Shown piece after piece: positions 11,701-26,700 of a DNA stretch of 64,000 bases. The DNA is from Distichodus sexfasciatus (taxonomy: Eukaryota > Chordata > Actinopteri > Characiformes > Distichodontidae). Each line of letters starts with the position of its first letter. Position 1 is the stretch's first letter. Position numbers and translations under genes: made by a program. The notes below the pieces were generated by a model. That model had not been told where the DNA came from and did not search any database. It saw only the letters and a list, made by a program, of their open reading frames with translations. Where the stretch lies: contig JAVGVS010000018.1 of the NCBI GenBank assembly GCA_032718565.1, positions 248,001 to 312,000 of the forward strand. The letters run 5' to 3'.

Positions 11701-14700
11701 ATATGAGAGCTTGTGTTTAGTGTAGCCCAGCCCAGATCTACCGCCCTGGCCCTGCCCACCTGTATAGCATCAGTAGCCTACCTGCTAGTCTGGGCAAGTT
11801 CGCTAAGAGAGTTTGTAATATGCGAAGTCCGAACCCGGTTCCTAATATCTCCATTCTCTCACTGCCGGCGGTGTAAGTTAGCAAACTATCTGCTCGAATC
11901 TATCAACTCTCTTGTTTTTTCAGCGTTCCTCTGTGATTTTAGCCTTTACCCTGCTGTCCTCCTGCTTAAATATTTCCCCACCATTATCCCGAGTTGTATA
12001 CAGCATCCGAGCATAGAAGGTACCGCCTGTATTTTTACCACTTTAAGACTTAATTTTCCCTATGTAGCAATGTTCATATTCATTCAGAATTGATGAGGAA
12101 TATAGAGCTGATATTATTGTGACCTTACTGGGTCTTAAAGGTTACACCAGGAGGTTGGAGAGGACTTTCACTCTTCAGGCCTGTTCATTTCTTACTTTCT
12201 GTCTCCAGAGGTTGTGCTCTTACTGTAAATCCCACCTCTGTAGCATCCCTGTCCTGTGACTTGCTTAGATGGGGAAATGATCACTTTTATATTCTTCAAT
12301 GCGGGCGTTCTGTTGTAGCTGATGCTGAACGTGTCTGTTATTCTTGGATACTGTTGAAATCCTTTGACAGTAATATTTTCTTACTATTGGACATTTTTGT
12401 GTCATTTGGAGCCAAAGGAACTTACAAGACCTACCATAGGAACGTGGAAAGAAGTACAAACACATGGATCATGTCGTAGGCATGCTGTAAATGTGTTGGT
12501 GTGCTCACTTTTAAAGAGCTGCTCTGGTGATGTGGATTGTTATGATTTGCCCCGTACTTCTCATGTGTTTGACTAGAGGCCTCTGATAGTGAGACTTACA
12601 CATTGTCTGAAGATTTGCACCAGCTGTTTCATGTGGCACCAAGAATGTGTACAGCTTTTTCTGCTTGATTTGTCATTGTAATGTTATTCACAAATTAATG
12701 TTTGTTTTATACCTTGTCAGTGGGAAAAACTATAATGGTTTAATGCTATAATGGTAAAGTGCTATTTTGAAACTAGATTTTAAAACAATAATTCAGCTCG
12801 TAGTACAGTATAACTTGCAGCATTAGATCACTATCAGAAAAACACTGATCCTGTGACAGGACACGTGTTTCCAAAAATGAATTGCATCTAGAAACACAGA
12901 CAGCTTCATTTTTGCAGTTTACGTAATTGATAATAATTCTGATTTAAACAAAGCAATCAAAGGAATTATCCCTAAAAAGAGTAATACATGTTCCCTGTAG
13001 TACCATTAACAATAAAGTTCATAGCTCTTATGGGTTCAAATTCATTTGTGGAAATACACTCACCGGAACAAGGGGTTGTGACGGTATGTTGGTGGAAGAC
13101 CTGGTTACAGAACAAGAGGTTTTGGTTTTGAGTCGGGCTCAGTCCTGCCACCAGCACTACCTCCACTGAGTCTTTTAACAAAACTCAATTACAAGGCAAG
13201 AAGAAATGCAAGACACTCTGGATAACAGCATCTGCTAAATACCATTAATGCAAGGACCATTGTGTTTCCATATTGCAGATAAGGACATGGCCATGAGATT
13301 TTCAAGTACAAAAGAGCTGTCTCATACTGACGATACCAATGTGGTCTGACTATCAGGCAAAGAGAGATCAGTAAATGAGACCCGACCAAGCTGAGTAATG
13401 CCAGAGGTTCCTGCGGATTGGTCATTTAACACAGTGGGACGACTGACGGGAAGCTCTCAAGTGATAGCCCCCTGTTTTGTGGCCATATTTACGAGTGGAG
13501 GCACAAAAAGCCAGACCGCATTTAATTAGCCCCATTTGGGTCAGGTGACTTCTGCCTCCTCATTTTTTCCACTTCCTTTTAGTCATTTCAGCCTGGACTT
13601 GATTTTTATTCGCCTCGCTGAAAGAGTCGGTCCAGTCAGAGCAGGCCTGTGAGGAAATGAGAAGCACCATTGTGTGGAATTTGCTGCAGTCAGGTTTTGT
13701 CAGGCGGTCATTCGCTGTGGTATTGTGGAACGCAAAGCCAGAAAAATCCCTAAAGCTTTGCTAATTTGCGCAGAGAGATTGGGGGCCCAGATAGTGCAAG
13801 AAAGGAACACTCCTAACCTCTTTCTTCCTGTCAGTGGTGCGTAGTTTATTTGCTGCTTTTCCCTAACGTCATTACGCAGCTGATTATAAACCCAAATGTC
13901 ATAAGGGATACCGCATGTCAGCATATTCACTTGCAGTTTAAGAGTGTTGTTCAAAGACAGAACACCAGAGATGTTTTTTGGATGTCACACCCTGATCTTA
14001 CTAAATCATTTTATCATGCATGCAGCAATTTTCAACATGCATTGGTAAATTATTCAGTTTAGTCACCACAAAATTTGTAGGTAAATAGTATTTATTCAAC
14101 ATGGTTCACTCTCCACCCTGCAAGTTCAGAAAGAAATGTCTTGATCAGTAAATACATTACCTTAAACTGTTTGCACTTTATAGACAAAAAAAATCATTCT
14201 TAATGTTCAAAGATTTATCCTGTTAGTTTCTGTTTGGTCAGAGAATTTTGCCACTTAAAGTAGAGACCCATGTTGTTTTGGCTCGCAAAGTCTGAGGCAG
14301 AAATGTTAAGTTGTTATCGATCAGCGCCTGCTTTATCACGGGAGACGCGGGAGCACTGGAATTTCCCCTGCGGGATCCTCCAGCCGGCAGCAGGTCTACA
14401 AGAAGCAGAGCTGCTGCATCCTGTTTCCAGCCGTTGTCGTGGATTCTCTTCAGATCACATCACATTCTCGTTCCCCAGCAGGCTATCATGAACATGGAGA
14501 CGAGGCTGATATGAACCATGACTTTAGGAAACATGCTGATGTTCCAAACAAAGAGCTGTTAAATCAGTCATGAGTTTCACTTAACATACAGATGTTACGT
14601 AGATCTCAGCTCTGTAGGCTGTCATACTTGGATGTGTGTGTGTGCGTGTGTTTGAGAGAGATAAATGTGATGTCTTACTGCAATGTGAATATTATAAGTA

Positions 14701-17700
14701 AAGTATAAAGTTAAGAATCAGAATATGATGAAACAGCTCATATGTTTGGATGAAAAGACCAATAATGGCTTTACATTAGTGCTCAGTCACCATAATTAAT
14801 ATTTGGCAGCCGATTCTGGGATGAAGGCATTCTTTAACGTTCTGTAAAAACAAACATATCTGGATGTAGGAAAGGGGGTGAAAGGTGACGCATCAGACCA
14901 TGTCAGAGTTTTTCCACTGCCTCAGGGGTGAAGGTTTTTGTCTCTTTATCTGGGTTATTTGCCTTTAGTGCATTAGTCTTTGCTTTATAAATATCATTTG
15001 TTAATGTGTTTAATTTGTTTGATATAAGAGAAAGGGTATTTCATTTTTTGTTCAGATGAACATAGTGCATGAGAGGGTTAATATTTAACGTCTTACTTTT
15101 TGACTCTACTTAATAGAATGTGACTCATGGATGTAGACGCCTTTGTAAATATGATTGTTACTTCAAAGTAATTTGGTGTTTTTATGGGATCTACTTTATA
15201 TAGACCCACCTCCCCTCTCTGTAATTGCAGCTGTAAACACAGATGTAGAGAAAGTTTTTAAGTGTACTTCGGGTTGCTGGTTTAAGCTTTGAGGCAGCCT
15301 CTGATCTGAACATGCATGCACCTATTTATATTTTGTGCTCTTGATGCCCCCCACAGGTCTGGCACCTGGGTAATGAATCCTAGCCCCATTAAATCTTAAG
15401 CGCTCTGCCAAGACAGCAGAGCTCAGAGAGCATGAACAGTGGAGGCCTGTGAAACATTCAGCTTCTCAGTCCAGTACCTCTTGTGTTCCACTCTCCTGCA
15501 CTTTAAACCTAAAACCATTACCTACTACTTAATCCCGATGATTGTTTCAGTTAATGTCTAGGATTCTGAAGTTTTAATTGTGCCTTCATTTGTTAGGTCT
15601 TTCCTCTCACTCTCTTTTTGGGGCCAGTTTGATCGCTATATCACGATTGGTAACCTAAAAAAAGAAGCAGTCACTGGAACTGTTAATTGCAACTTATATT
15701 TAAATCAAGGGAAAGGTTTTCAATTTGTATGTTAGACATGTTGCAAAACCATCTCACCATTTAGTAACTGTCAAAGTAAACCTCATTGTCAAAACTTTAT
15801 TTAAGATTTGTTTCTAGGTTGGCAGTGACTTTATATTCCTAAATCTGTTAGAGTTGATCTTATAAGTTGGAGTATTGTGTATAAATCTGTGCTGAACAAG
15901 TGGATCGTAGCTATTGTTTGTAACTTGCATTATCTTGTCTGATGTAGAAATAGCCATAAGGAACTGATGAACTTGTTATGGGATTTTGTTGTGTTTTGGT
16001 GCCTCTGTGTTCTCAGAGGTTTCCTCTCCAGATAAGCCACCATGGACAATGCCATTCGAGATTCTTAAATAAGGAAACAATGTTGGACTTTGATTGCAAA
16101 CAATACCACATTGTCTTTAAACTGCCTTAACGGAATTTTGGACCAAATCCAGTTCTGTACAGATGTAATTTATAGTGCAGTGAAGTTTCACATATAGAGA
16201 CCAATTTACTGAAGGTTATCGGATACCAGTTATTAAATCTTAACTTGGTTTTCTCTCGCTTATCACACTCTTAGAACAGATGTGTTAAAACGTACACAAA
16301 TTGTTTCAAATGCTTACACATTAATAGGTGAATTTTGGGACAGTGTTTCTTGTGTTCATTTTAGCACATTTACGGTGTTAACACTTTTGACACAGGGAAA
16401 GTGTCAAGAAAGTTAACACAAAGATGTGTAAACATGTATAATATTAACATGTGCTGTCCTTGGTTACACATATTGTGTTGAATACTGTGAACAAATGCAC
16501 ATGTTGTGTACATTTTAAACCTACACATGACTAAGTGTAAAATATTTTTTATAACAAAATTTTAGTTTACGAAATGTGTAAAGTGCTACACATAATTTGT
16601 GTAATTTTTCTTTCTATACATTTGTTCTGAGAGTGCAGAGAAAGTGCTAAGAATCAAATTCCTAACAACCGGACAAGATCTTTTGATATCTGGTATTACA
16701 ATAGCATTCCAAGATTCCTGCCAGTGATGCCCGAATGTGAGGGCATGCTGGAGGAACATTGTGAACCATTTTGCTCATCTAAAATCAAATCTCTGAGCTC
16801 TGAATGTCAATTCACAACATTAATGGAAATCTTAACATTTTGACTTCTAAAATATCTCTAGCATATACACACATTGCATTACATTACATTATTATTACTT
16901 ATAGTGAGTGAGACAGTTTTGTTGGAGGAAGCAAAAAAATCTTCAAAGTATGAAATAGAGGGTTTTCTTTATTGGTTTAATATTCTTCAATGTGCTTACT
17001 TAAATCAACTCAAAACACAATTCTTTCCCAAAATAACTATTTAAATGTCTTATTTATTTCCTGATTTTCATTTAAATGAACCATTTAAAAGGGAACTGTA
17101 CTTTTCCTATTTCTTTTTGGAAATTCACAAGTGCAGCTGGAATGTCTCTGGCCCCTTTTTACTGCAGTGATGCCGGTGACAACTGGGTGACAGTTTCAGA
17201 GAGTACTCAGGCTGTATCTGTGACTGGCCCAAGTTTTCTCTGAGTTAAGAATCAAATGAAATTATGAAATTGGAAGTTGAAGTCAACGTGATGTTGATAA
17301 ACATGGTGGAGAACACGCTTTGACTTATCTACACACTGTAGACTACTATGAAAGATTGTCTGCTTGAAATAGCAGTAAACATTTCTATCAGTTAGTAATG
17401 AGTTGATGACCGGTCACCTTCTCAGCTTGTTCGAGTGCGCTCTTTCAGATTTTAGTTGTGAATTGGGCACAGCATCAGCACCTGCACTGCATTTGTGCTA
17501 AATACGTATCTGTAGGTTACTGGAAAAGACTGTATGTTTAATGGGATTTTATGGTAATAATTTCTCTTTCTCATCAAAGCGTCCAAAAGCACCTCAACTA
17601 AAAGACATCTAGAGAGACAAACCAAGGCACTGATGATATAAACAGTGGGTCACATTTACCAATCATTCTTAAGAAGAAATTTGTTCTTGAAACCCACCCG

Positions 17701-20700
17701 GGAACGTTCCTGCAGATTCTAGACTTCATCAAAGTTTTCTTATTTAAGATTTGAACAGAATATTACATATAATTATACAAAATATTAACTTAAATTCAAC
17801 TGTTAGATAACATTATTGAAGGCAAATGTAAAATTGTTCAGTTAATGTAATAATTTTACAAAGCGTGTTTATTGAAAATTAATGCACACCGCAGTGACAA
17901 CTTCACTCACCTCTGTTGTATTAAAAAACAGCACCAGTTCTTTTTTCTTTTGGAGTGCTTTTGATACGCAGTCATGAAAATTATATTTAGGCATTCTCTT
18001 TCAACTTAATGTAGAAATGTTTGTGCGCTTACTGCCCTGCAGTCTCTTTCCGGTTAACGGGGATTTGCGGGGCGTTTACCTTTGTTAATTAACAACTGGC
18101 TCACACTTTTAATTGATGACAACCCATCTTTATAAAAATGTTCTTGCAAACAATTTGGCATTTCAAAAATGCTTCATGAATCTCACCTTGACTTTTCTTT
18201 TGCACTTTTAAGAAATTTTAAGGTGAAAGCAATTTTAAGAAAAAGATTTTAAGAAGATATTGGTGAATGATTCAAGATTCAAGATTCAAGATTCTTTATT
18301 TGTCACGTGCAAGTTATACAGGTACAACAAGCAGTGAAATGTATCCTGATCCGCTCTTTAACTGTGCAATAGACAAGGAAGATAGAGACGCAATACAAAC
18401 TTACAAACATAAATACTAACTTAAATACGGAGGCTGGGGTAACAGGACAAAAATAAACTATACATTATACAATAAGGAACATAAGGAACATAAAGTTAAA
18501 TAAAGTTAAATGTGCAAACCTGAGAATGTAACATTGTAAAAATTTTAAATGTAAATGTGCTAGGGCAGGACAGGTGAGGCCAAGTTCCTTTAATATGGAT
18601 TACAATCACCTTTCACTTTTAACAACAGTATTGTCTACATTAACACTCACTTAAGATTTCAATGTTCCAGCCGAACACTAGAATCCTGACTGTCACGTAT
18701 GATTCAGAAACTGTTGACAAAGCGCCATTACTGTACTGTATGTTTTAGAAATGCCTGTGATTAGCCTGCGGTTAAATACTAGTGATGTCAGACATTCTGT
18801 GGGCACTTTTCTTTGAATTGTAATTCTCAATATAAGTCTCACTATATGCATTTAACCATTCCTAAGCAAAATACTTGCAAGATGTTACAGCAATCTACGT
18901 ATTGCTTTATAGTATAATTTCATCAGACTGATGGAGAATCCATTTTAGCAAGTCCAAATAATCAGGGCCACTTGTCCTGCCGTTACATAGTTTCCGTGCT
19001 GTAGTGCTCCAGTGGTCCCGTGTCTGTGCTGACAGCGCAGCCTGAAGCGATGTGGACGTTTGTGTGGAATCCAGCAGGCCTCTGTCTGAGCATGTCACAG
19101 CCCACAGCGCTCAGCTTGGACCCAGAATCTGCGGGAGGGCCGCTCCAACATGGCAGAGGAACCCCCGGCAGGACGGATGTTGTGGCTGGGACACTATTAC
19201 ACTTATTAGAGCTTTCATTATTAAAGCAAAGAAAAAGAAGTAGACAAAAGAATGCGTTGATTTTTATTTTTATTAATGTCAGAATTAGAGGCTGACTGAT
19301 AAAGGCCAGTAACAGTTTCAACATGTAAGTCTACAAAATGTTGTTTTTTTCTAGAGGCTCATTCTTGCTAAGAGCTTTTTCACATAAATTCATGTTTGTT
19401 TCTTTCTGTTTGAACTTTGAACTTTGAATAAAGCAGATTCACTTTTATTTTTGGATTTAAGTGGGTTTTCGTGGCTTTTTTGGTGGTTTCAGTAACGCAA
19501 CTCATAAATAAATCAGCAGTTTGCTGATAATTTCTGCAGAGCTTGAATAAGGTCATACAAGTCTCGGTGTGTAACTTGTTAAACCATAATCTTTGTTGTG
19601 GCTAGCAGATGTTTGGGTTTTGAGGACGTGTTGCTAAAATCTCAGTTCAGTTCTCTTTTGACTAAACTTAGACTGTCTTTGGGGGGAAGTTACAAGTTCC
19701 CAGCTGTCTCATTTATGGGCACTTGGGAAAGTATCTCTTTTTATTAAATCTTACTAAAAGACAGTAAATGTGTTTTATGTTAAGGCAGGGCACTATGTAG
19801 TAAGCTTCATTTTTTAAAGACTTGTTTTGTACTTTGACTTGTTTGAATCAGAGTTTTTATTCTATGCCCTCAGGTATTTCTTCTATGATAAATCCCTGTT
19901 AAATACTCAGTTCCATTATCAGTTGTGAATCTCTTTTTTTAATTACTCAAATTGAATACCTGTTTAGATATTAATGTCTCATCAGAGCTGTTCCTCAAGT
20001 GTTAGTGACTTAACATATTTGTCATTATGATGTGTTTATAATTTCTTTAACAGAGACCTGAGGTTTAACAAAATTAAGGACTTGCAGCCGGGATCCTTCC
20101 GACGACTGAAGAACCTCAACACGCTGTGAGTCCACCTCTCTTCCATTAGACTCCCTCTTTGTTTTGATCTCCTGACGAACCTTTACGAGCTCACTATTGA
20201 AAGTGTTTACTTTGTCCCTGAGCTCCTGCTTGCTTCTCTCTGCCATGGCCCACACATGTAGGTCACCTCCTAATCAGAGGAGAATTTATTTTTCTTCCTC
20301 GATTCGTCACACAGCTTTTTACCGGGTGCGCTCCCATCTTCTCCTGAACTGCTTTCTGCAACTGTGAGGATTTTAGAGCACAAATTATAGCAATATATGT
20401 AATTCATTTACCCAGTGAAGAATGTGAATTAGGGCTGCACGATTTGGGAAAAAAGACATATTGCAATTATTGAGATCAATATTGCGATATGCGATTGCGA
20501 TATGATCGCAATCAATGAAAAGTCGCATACAAATTACTAATAGTGAAATGTTTAATTTCAAAGTGAAACATACAAACTACTTCTAACAACTTGAAATGCC
20601 CAGTGCTTTTAAAATACAATATTCTACAAAATTAAATAATTACAAAAAACTCTTTACATTACTGCAAATGTTATTTTCCTAATACTGCAGTTTAATGGAA

Positions 20701-23700
20701 ATAAATAATAAAATAAATAAAACAATAAATAAAAACTTAGTTTTTCTTTTAAAGAAAATATTAGCATTTTTGTCAAAAATAACGAAACCTGAAAGGCTTA
20801 GTTTACTAAGTAAACAGATCAGGATGTCCTTTGTCTAGCACGGGCTGCACAAACGCAGTGATCCACACATACGCACGTTCCCTCACTCTCTCATTCCGTC
20901 ATGTGCGCGCTTCTCTCAAGTGCGCGATGCACTCGCTACTGTCTCGCGTGCAGACTCTTGTTTGCTTGCTCTAGTTTCCGGGATGTTTTATTCAATTTGC
21001 GGGCATCAGGGAGCCGCTATCAATATGCGGGAGACTCCCGGAACTTCCGGGATGTCTGCATTTTTCTTTGCTATTAGTTCACCGTCGCCCGACTCGATAT
21101 CCATGCTGGCCCTCGTTCTTACCTGGTTCGTTTTAGACTGTGTGATTCATGATTCACCCGGTCATGAATCTGAGGTCTCCATTGAACTGAATCGAAAGTC
21201 ATGTGACCAAACACGTCACATTCGACTGAAGTGAGACTTCAGTCAGCTCGCAAACTTTGAATGAGTGATAATATGTTGCCGATTCAGTCCATGTACTAAT
21301 CATTTAAATCGCAGCTTTTTGCGTTCATGTAATCGCACAGACTGACATCGCGATTGCGATTAGATTAATCGTGCAGCTATAATGTGAATTGAGATGCATG
21401 GCTGAATTTTGAACTGATATGAGGGCACATATGAGCTTAAATTATGATTTGAGTGTTGGTGGTCTTTTCTTGTAGGCAGGTTTGTATTCAAACTCTGAAT
21501 ACAATTTAGATTAAGAACATAAAGTTAGATTCACATTGAAGCACATTGTAATGATTGTTTATTGGAGAAAATATTAATCATATTTTTGTGTCTGCTTGTG
21601 CTTTCATTGAGTTGCCGATAACTGATGGAGCTGAATTACGTATCTTATGTCATGTTGATACCAACTGTCATGAATTTACCCAATTTACCTTATTTTAAAG
21701 TATATATATATAAATACTGTATATAAAATGTATATAAATACTGCCATCCTCCCAAAATCTGTTTGATGTATTTGTTGTCAGACCTTTTTTAACATTTATG
21801 TGTTTTTTAATGTTTCTTCTGAAGTCTTCCATTCAGACTTCAGCCTCGTTTTGTTGATTGACAGTATGAAGTCTAAGAACCAATTAAGCCAAATTGTAAA
21901 TTGAAGTTTCTGTTCATCGCAGGCGTTAAAAGGTCCTTGATGTTTTTTTAGTACTTGTGCTTGAGTTTGCTATTGCATGACTCAACTGCATAAGCATCAC
22001 TTTCAAATGCTTATTTCGTTGCTTCTGTTATTGTTTTTTCCCCAACATGAAGCCTCTTAAACAACAACCACATAAGAAGAATCCCAAGAGGAGCTTTTGA
22101 AGATTTGGAAAACCTGAAGTATCTGTAAGTTTTAATCAAATTTTTTTTCTCACCTGATCCCACACGTCCAGTTGCTTTTTGAGTTACAGTTCATGGTATT
22201 GTTTTTATGTTCAATACAGGATCCATATGAGTGTGATTTTGAATGGAATTTCCCTTTAACACAGCTCATGTACTTGTCAGCTGATACAGATCTAAATTCC
22301 ATGAAACATTCTTTCCTGGTTCCACAACTTGACATTTGGCGACCATTGTTCAGGAGAGCAAACAAATCACAGACATATTACGGAGCTTAATTGCCTTTGC
22401 TATGAATTTGTGTGTCTGAAAGGAGTGCCCTAAAGGCACGGCAGAGAGGAGCAGACTGAACAGCAGCCCTTTATACCGATCCATTAAGAAAAGCCAGAGC
22501 GCAGCTGAGCTGCTGATTTCTGTCTGTGTTTAGGTTTGCATACAGAGACTATGTCTGAAATGTCTCATCTGCCCCTCTTTAATTTACCACCTGCTTCTCC
22601 CCATTTAACCTCTTCAGGCATCTGGAGTCTCTCTGAAGTTTGGGATCTGTCCTGGGACAATTGGATGTTATTGAGCAATGTGTATTTAATTTTACTTTAG
22701 ACAGTGAGTTTGATATTCATTGTCATGATGAGTATACAGTACTGATTGCTTACACTAATTGTTCTCCCCCCGTCATAAATATATTAACCGCAAAAGCTGG
22801 TTAGATTGCTGATCTCAGTGATATTTAATTACGCTGAAATATGAAGATGTAACTCTGTATCATTCATTAAGAATGAAATATCAAAAGGAGAAGCTAAACA
22901 TTGAATGTCTGGTACAGTCCAAAGAGTTATGGGGTGTGTTCTGGTGTGGTGGCGGTGGTGGTTCTGTTCTGGAGATGTTCCTAGTTCTGGATGTAAGTGT
23001 CCTGTAATTCTAGCAGTGATTAAACTTGTTACAGCTGAGTATAATTAGCCAGCTTGCACCTTGTGTCTGGCATCAGAGAGCAGTGCTCCAGCTGAGCCTC
23101 ACCTTAGGTCACGTCTTTGTCAAGTCAGTGTCTGACCCGAGATGACCTCTGACCAAACAGGGCAGTGCTTTAATAAAACGAGTGACTGCTTTGTAACCTA
23201 TTTTTATGTTGCATGCAAACTCTCATCACTGATTTTTATTTATGATTTCTACTAACTTCATGACTGTCAAGTCATGTCACGTCTTGGTTTTTGCTCATTC
23301 TCAAATGCTTTTGTCAGACTGAATTGTATAGTCTGTATTTGTGTGTGAGGTAGGTTGAGTCAGATTCCTAAAGTAGTGAAGGTTCCAAAAGTGTATAGAA
23401 AGTTGTCCAAAATTCAAAACTCTTAGCAACTGAGACAGCTGAGCAGTACGACTAAGTGGCTGGTCTGCTTTCGTGTAGACTGATATGTGGGGGGGGAATC
23501 ATACAGGGTTCTCAGAGCTGCAGTTTGTGCGGTTTCTACATCGTTTACATGATTACATGACCAAACTCTCAACAGCTGACTAACTCAACCCCCTACCCCC
23601 TAGAGACAAGACACATAGAGCTCAAATCCTGTTTCCCATGAATTAGCCACCATTTACCAACACTGGCCTGTTAAGCTGGGAACATGACAGTCCTCCCCAG

Positions 23701-26700
23701 TTCTTGTTCAGGATGAAAATGTGTTTGTTTCCTTTTGCTTATTTGGCGTAGTAATAATTTTTTTACTTATTATGTTTCATTATTTGTCTTGTTGGCATGT
23801 TGTGATTTATCTGCTGCTAATTGTGTTAGGGTATGATTGGTAAATGTATCATCACACACTAATAAAAACTAATGTATTGTTTGATTAGGCTGATTGTTAT
23901 TTTGTGGTGGTTTACAAAGTTATTTTGTAAATACTTTAATAGCAATACTCAAATATTCAAATATTCTAAGTTGAACTGCCTCATAAGTTACTCTGCAAAG
24001 CCAGTTGGTAATATTGATACTCCCTCAAACAGATGAATCATAAACCATTTTAAAATAATTGTTAAATCATATTGCAAACAGATGCTTTACTAACATGCCT
24101 GATTTTTCTCCCTCAGCTATTTGTACAAGAATGAAATACAGTCAATAGACCGGCAAGCATTTAAGGGGCTTGTGTCTCTAGAACAACTGTAAGTGATTTC
24201 TTACCATTTCCTCTACTTCATTCATACTCTTGTCACTATAATCAGATTTTGTTGTCAGCTTACATGTGGGTGGCTGTTACTGAATTTAAAATGTCTAAAA
24301 TATGCTCGGCACTACCTCACTTGGTCTTTGATGCATCATGTAAAGTTTTAAATTGGGTAACAACACTAGAGACTACATTGGTTACATGTATGGTGTAAAA
24401 GCAACAGCCACATTTGTACTTCTTCTCACTGTAACCTTGTCCTGTAACCATGACTACAGACATGAGTCCCACACTTCCTTTTTGTCTATGCTTTGGCCAG
24501 AAACAGTGCAGTGCAGTGCTTTGGCCGGTTGCTGATTGTTCTACCATCCATCAGTGCTATTGTTTGTCCTGATGCCATTTACTGCTATGCCACATCACAC
24601 TTACATAAGTTTGTTCCAGGAGTCATTTTTTGCTGCCATTATGTAAATGTTTATGATTTGCTCTACGACTGTTGGCCCAGTGTTTTAAAAGAGTTGAGTG
24701 CAAATGTTGCCATCTGTATTTACAACTCAAGACTAATATTGTACCAAAATTCTGATATTGATATTAGTTTGAGTTGAAAAACCTGCAAATGAAATATTTA
24801 GCCCGTGTTAACTCTTCTAGCCTACTCACTGATTGTTCAGAAGAAATTGAGCACATTTTGTAGTCTCTGTGTAGTAATATTAATGTCCTTTTCCTTATTC
24901 TTGTCATTTACAAGTGACGATTTTCCAAGACATTGCAATCCCCCATGATTATCTCCAATTAGCTGAGCATTAATAAAATCTACTGTTAAGGCTGGTGAAG
25001 TTCCAAAGAAATTAAGTATCAGATTACAGAACTCTCCAATGTTATTTCAGTAATCGTTTCTAGGAGAGCATGAGGATTTAGTAATTACTAGCTTGGCACT
25101 ATCTCAAATTGCTTATAGATGAGTATGTTGGGTAAGAAATCTGCCAGGCTCACGGTTGTTTACCAGAAAATAGTAACAAATCTCGGTGATAATGTAACTC
25201 CTAGAAATTTGGCCCATCCTATATTTTGGAGAGATCACGTTCTCTCATGGGTGTTTGTGATGACTGTCTGGATTAGCACTTGGCTGAACTCTGGGTTGTT
25301 TTCGTTGGTTTGCTTACATCGACAGATCTAGGGGCATCTAATGAGCAACATTCCCAAGTGTTAGTTCCTTACACACTCAGTACTACATGGAAAGACATAT
25401 TCCTTACTTTTTTTAGAAACACATCAGATCAAACTGTTCTCTATTTTCCAGCACTTGATATAAATCAAGTGTGTCTCTAATCTTCAGGTATGTTTAAAAT
25501 GTAAAAATCTCTTTTAAGTCCAACTGAAAACTTGGAAAACAACACCAGATTTTCTTCCTTCCAAATGTCCCAAAACACTGATGGCATATTCCAAAGATAT
25601 TGCTTGGTTAATAGTGAGTTAATGCAAATAAATCAGCATAAATACATGAATGGTGTTCATGCTGTCTATGTTTTGTCTGGCAGATATCTCCATTTCAACA
25701 ACATTGAAGCTTTGGAACCCGAATCCTTTGCTCATCTACCCAAACTTGAACGCCTGTAAGTCCCTGAAGGATCTCAGCATTCATTCAGCATGGCATTTTT
25801 AACATCATGGAAGAGGCAGTGGAATAAAAATCAAAACAGCTGTGGTGGTGCATGAGTGTGAGCAAACACTGCAGCCTATATTCATGCGAGTCATCTAAAT
25901 CTTGTTTGTTTTGAAAAGCCTTTGCATGGATATTGAAATGAAAATTTTTCAACATGACACTTGTGTGTCTTAAATTTTATGGGACTGCACTTGGACGACC
26001 TTTCATTTGCTCTCAGGTTCCTGTAGCTTCAAGATCACCAGTGCTTCAAATGAGTTTCTTCTGAGTTTAGTTTTTTTTTTCTTGATGGTGCATTTGATCC
26101 AACCTCATGGTGATAGAGAGACTGCTGTGCTTGTAAAAGCGGCCCACTAGCCATATGTGATTTTCAGTAACTAAAATTAGCAGTGCTACAAGCTTAAATA
26201 CTTTTTTTCAGTACCTTATCGGTAGATAAGCTACTTAAAAATTGTTGTAAGGTAAACAGTAACACACTGCCATTTACAACTAGCAATGTATTGTGGCAAA
26301 ACACTACCTTGTTACAAAAATATTTTTTCTATTTTTCTTAAGATATTGAGGTATTTTCAGTTACCAAGAGTTTCTTAGAATTTGCAGAAACGACATTTGA
26401 TGGTTGTGTCTGAGTGGCTCATGCTTATTGAGATGGAGTCGCAAAGATGGAAGCAGTCTTTGCTGTAAAATAGCTTCAGTGTAGTTAGCTAGTTTTTCTT
26501 TGTTGTATAGCTGTCTACTATCTTAAAAGAGTAGCTTTGGCGTAGCTCAGCTACTTTTAATGCTAAGTAGCTGGTAGCTTGAAAAATGGTGATTCTCCAA
26601 TATCTCCCTTACTAACTTATTTTGGCAGAACACTCTAGATTAGTCAGGGTTTCTATCACCAGAGCTGACCATTTGGAACAGTTGCTTTCCTTATACTCGC

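Noticed and set aside
14426..20053. A second copy of pxdn exon 1 after duplication copy B
   Set aside because: No signal-peptide/LRRNT frame or matching sequence was found after 14425, so exon 1 was not retained or never duplicated.
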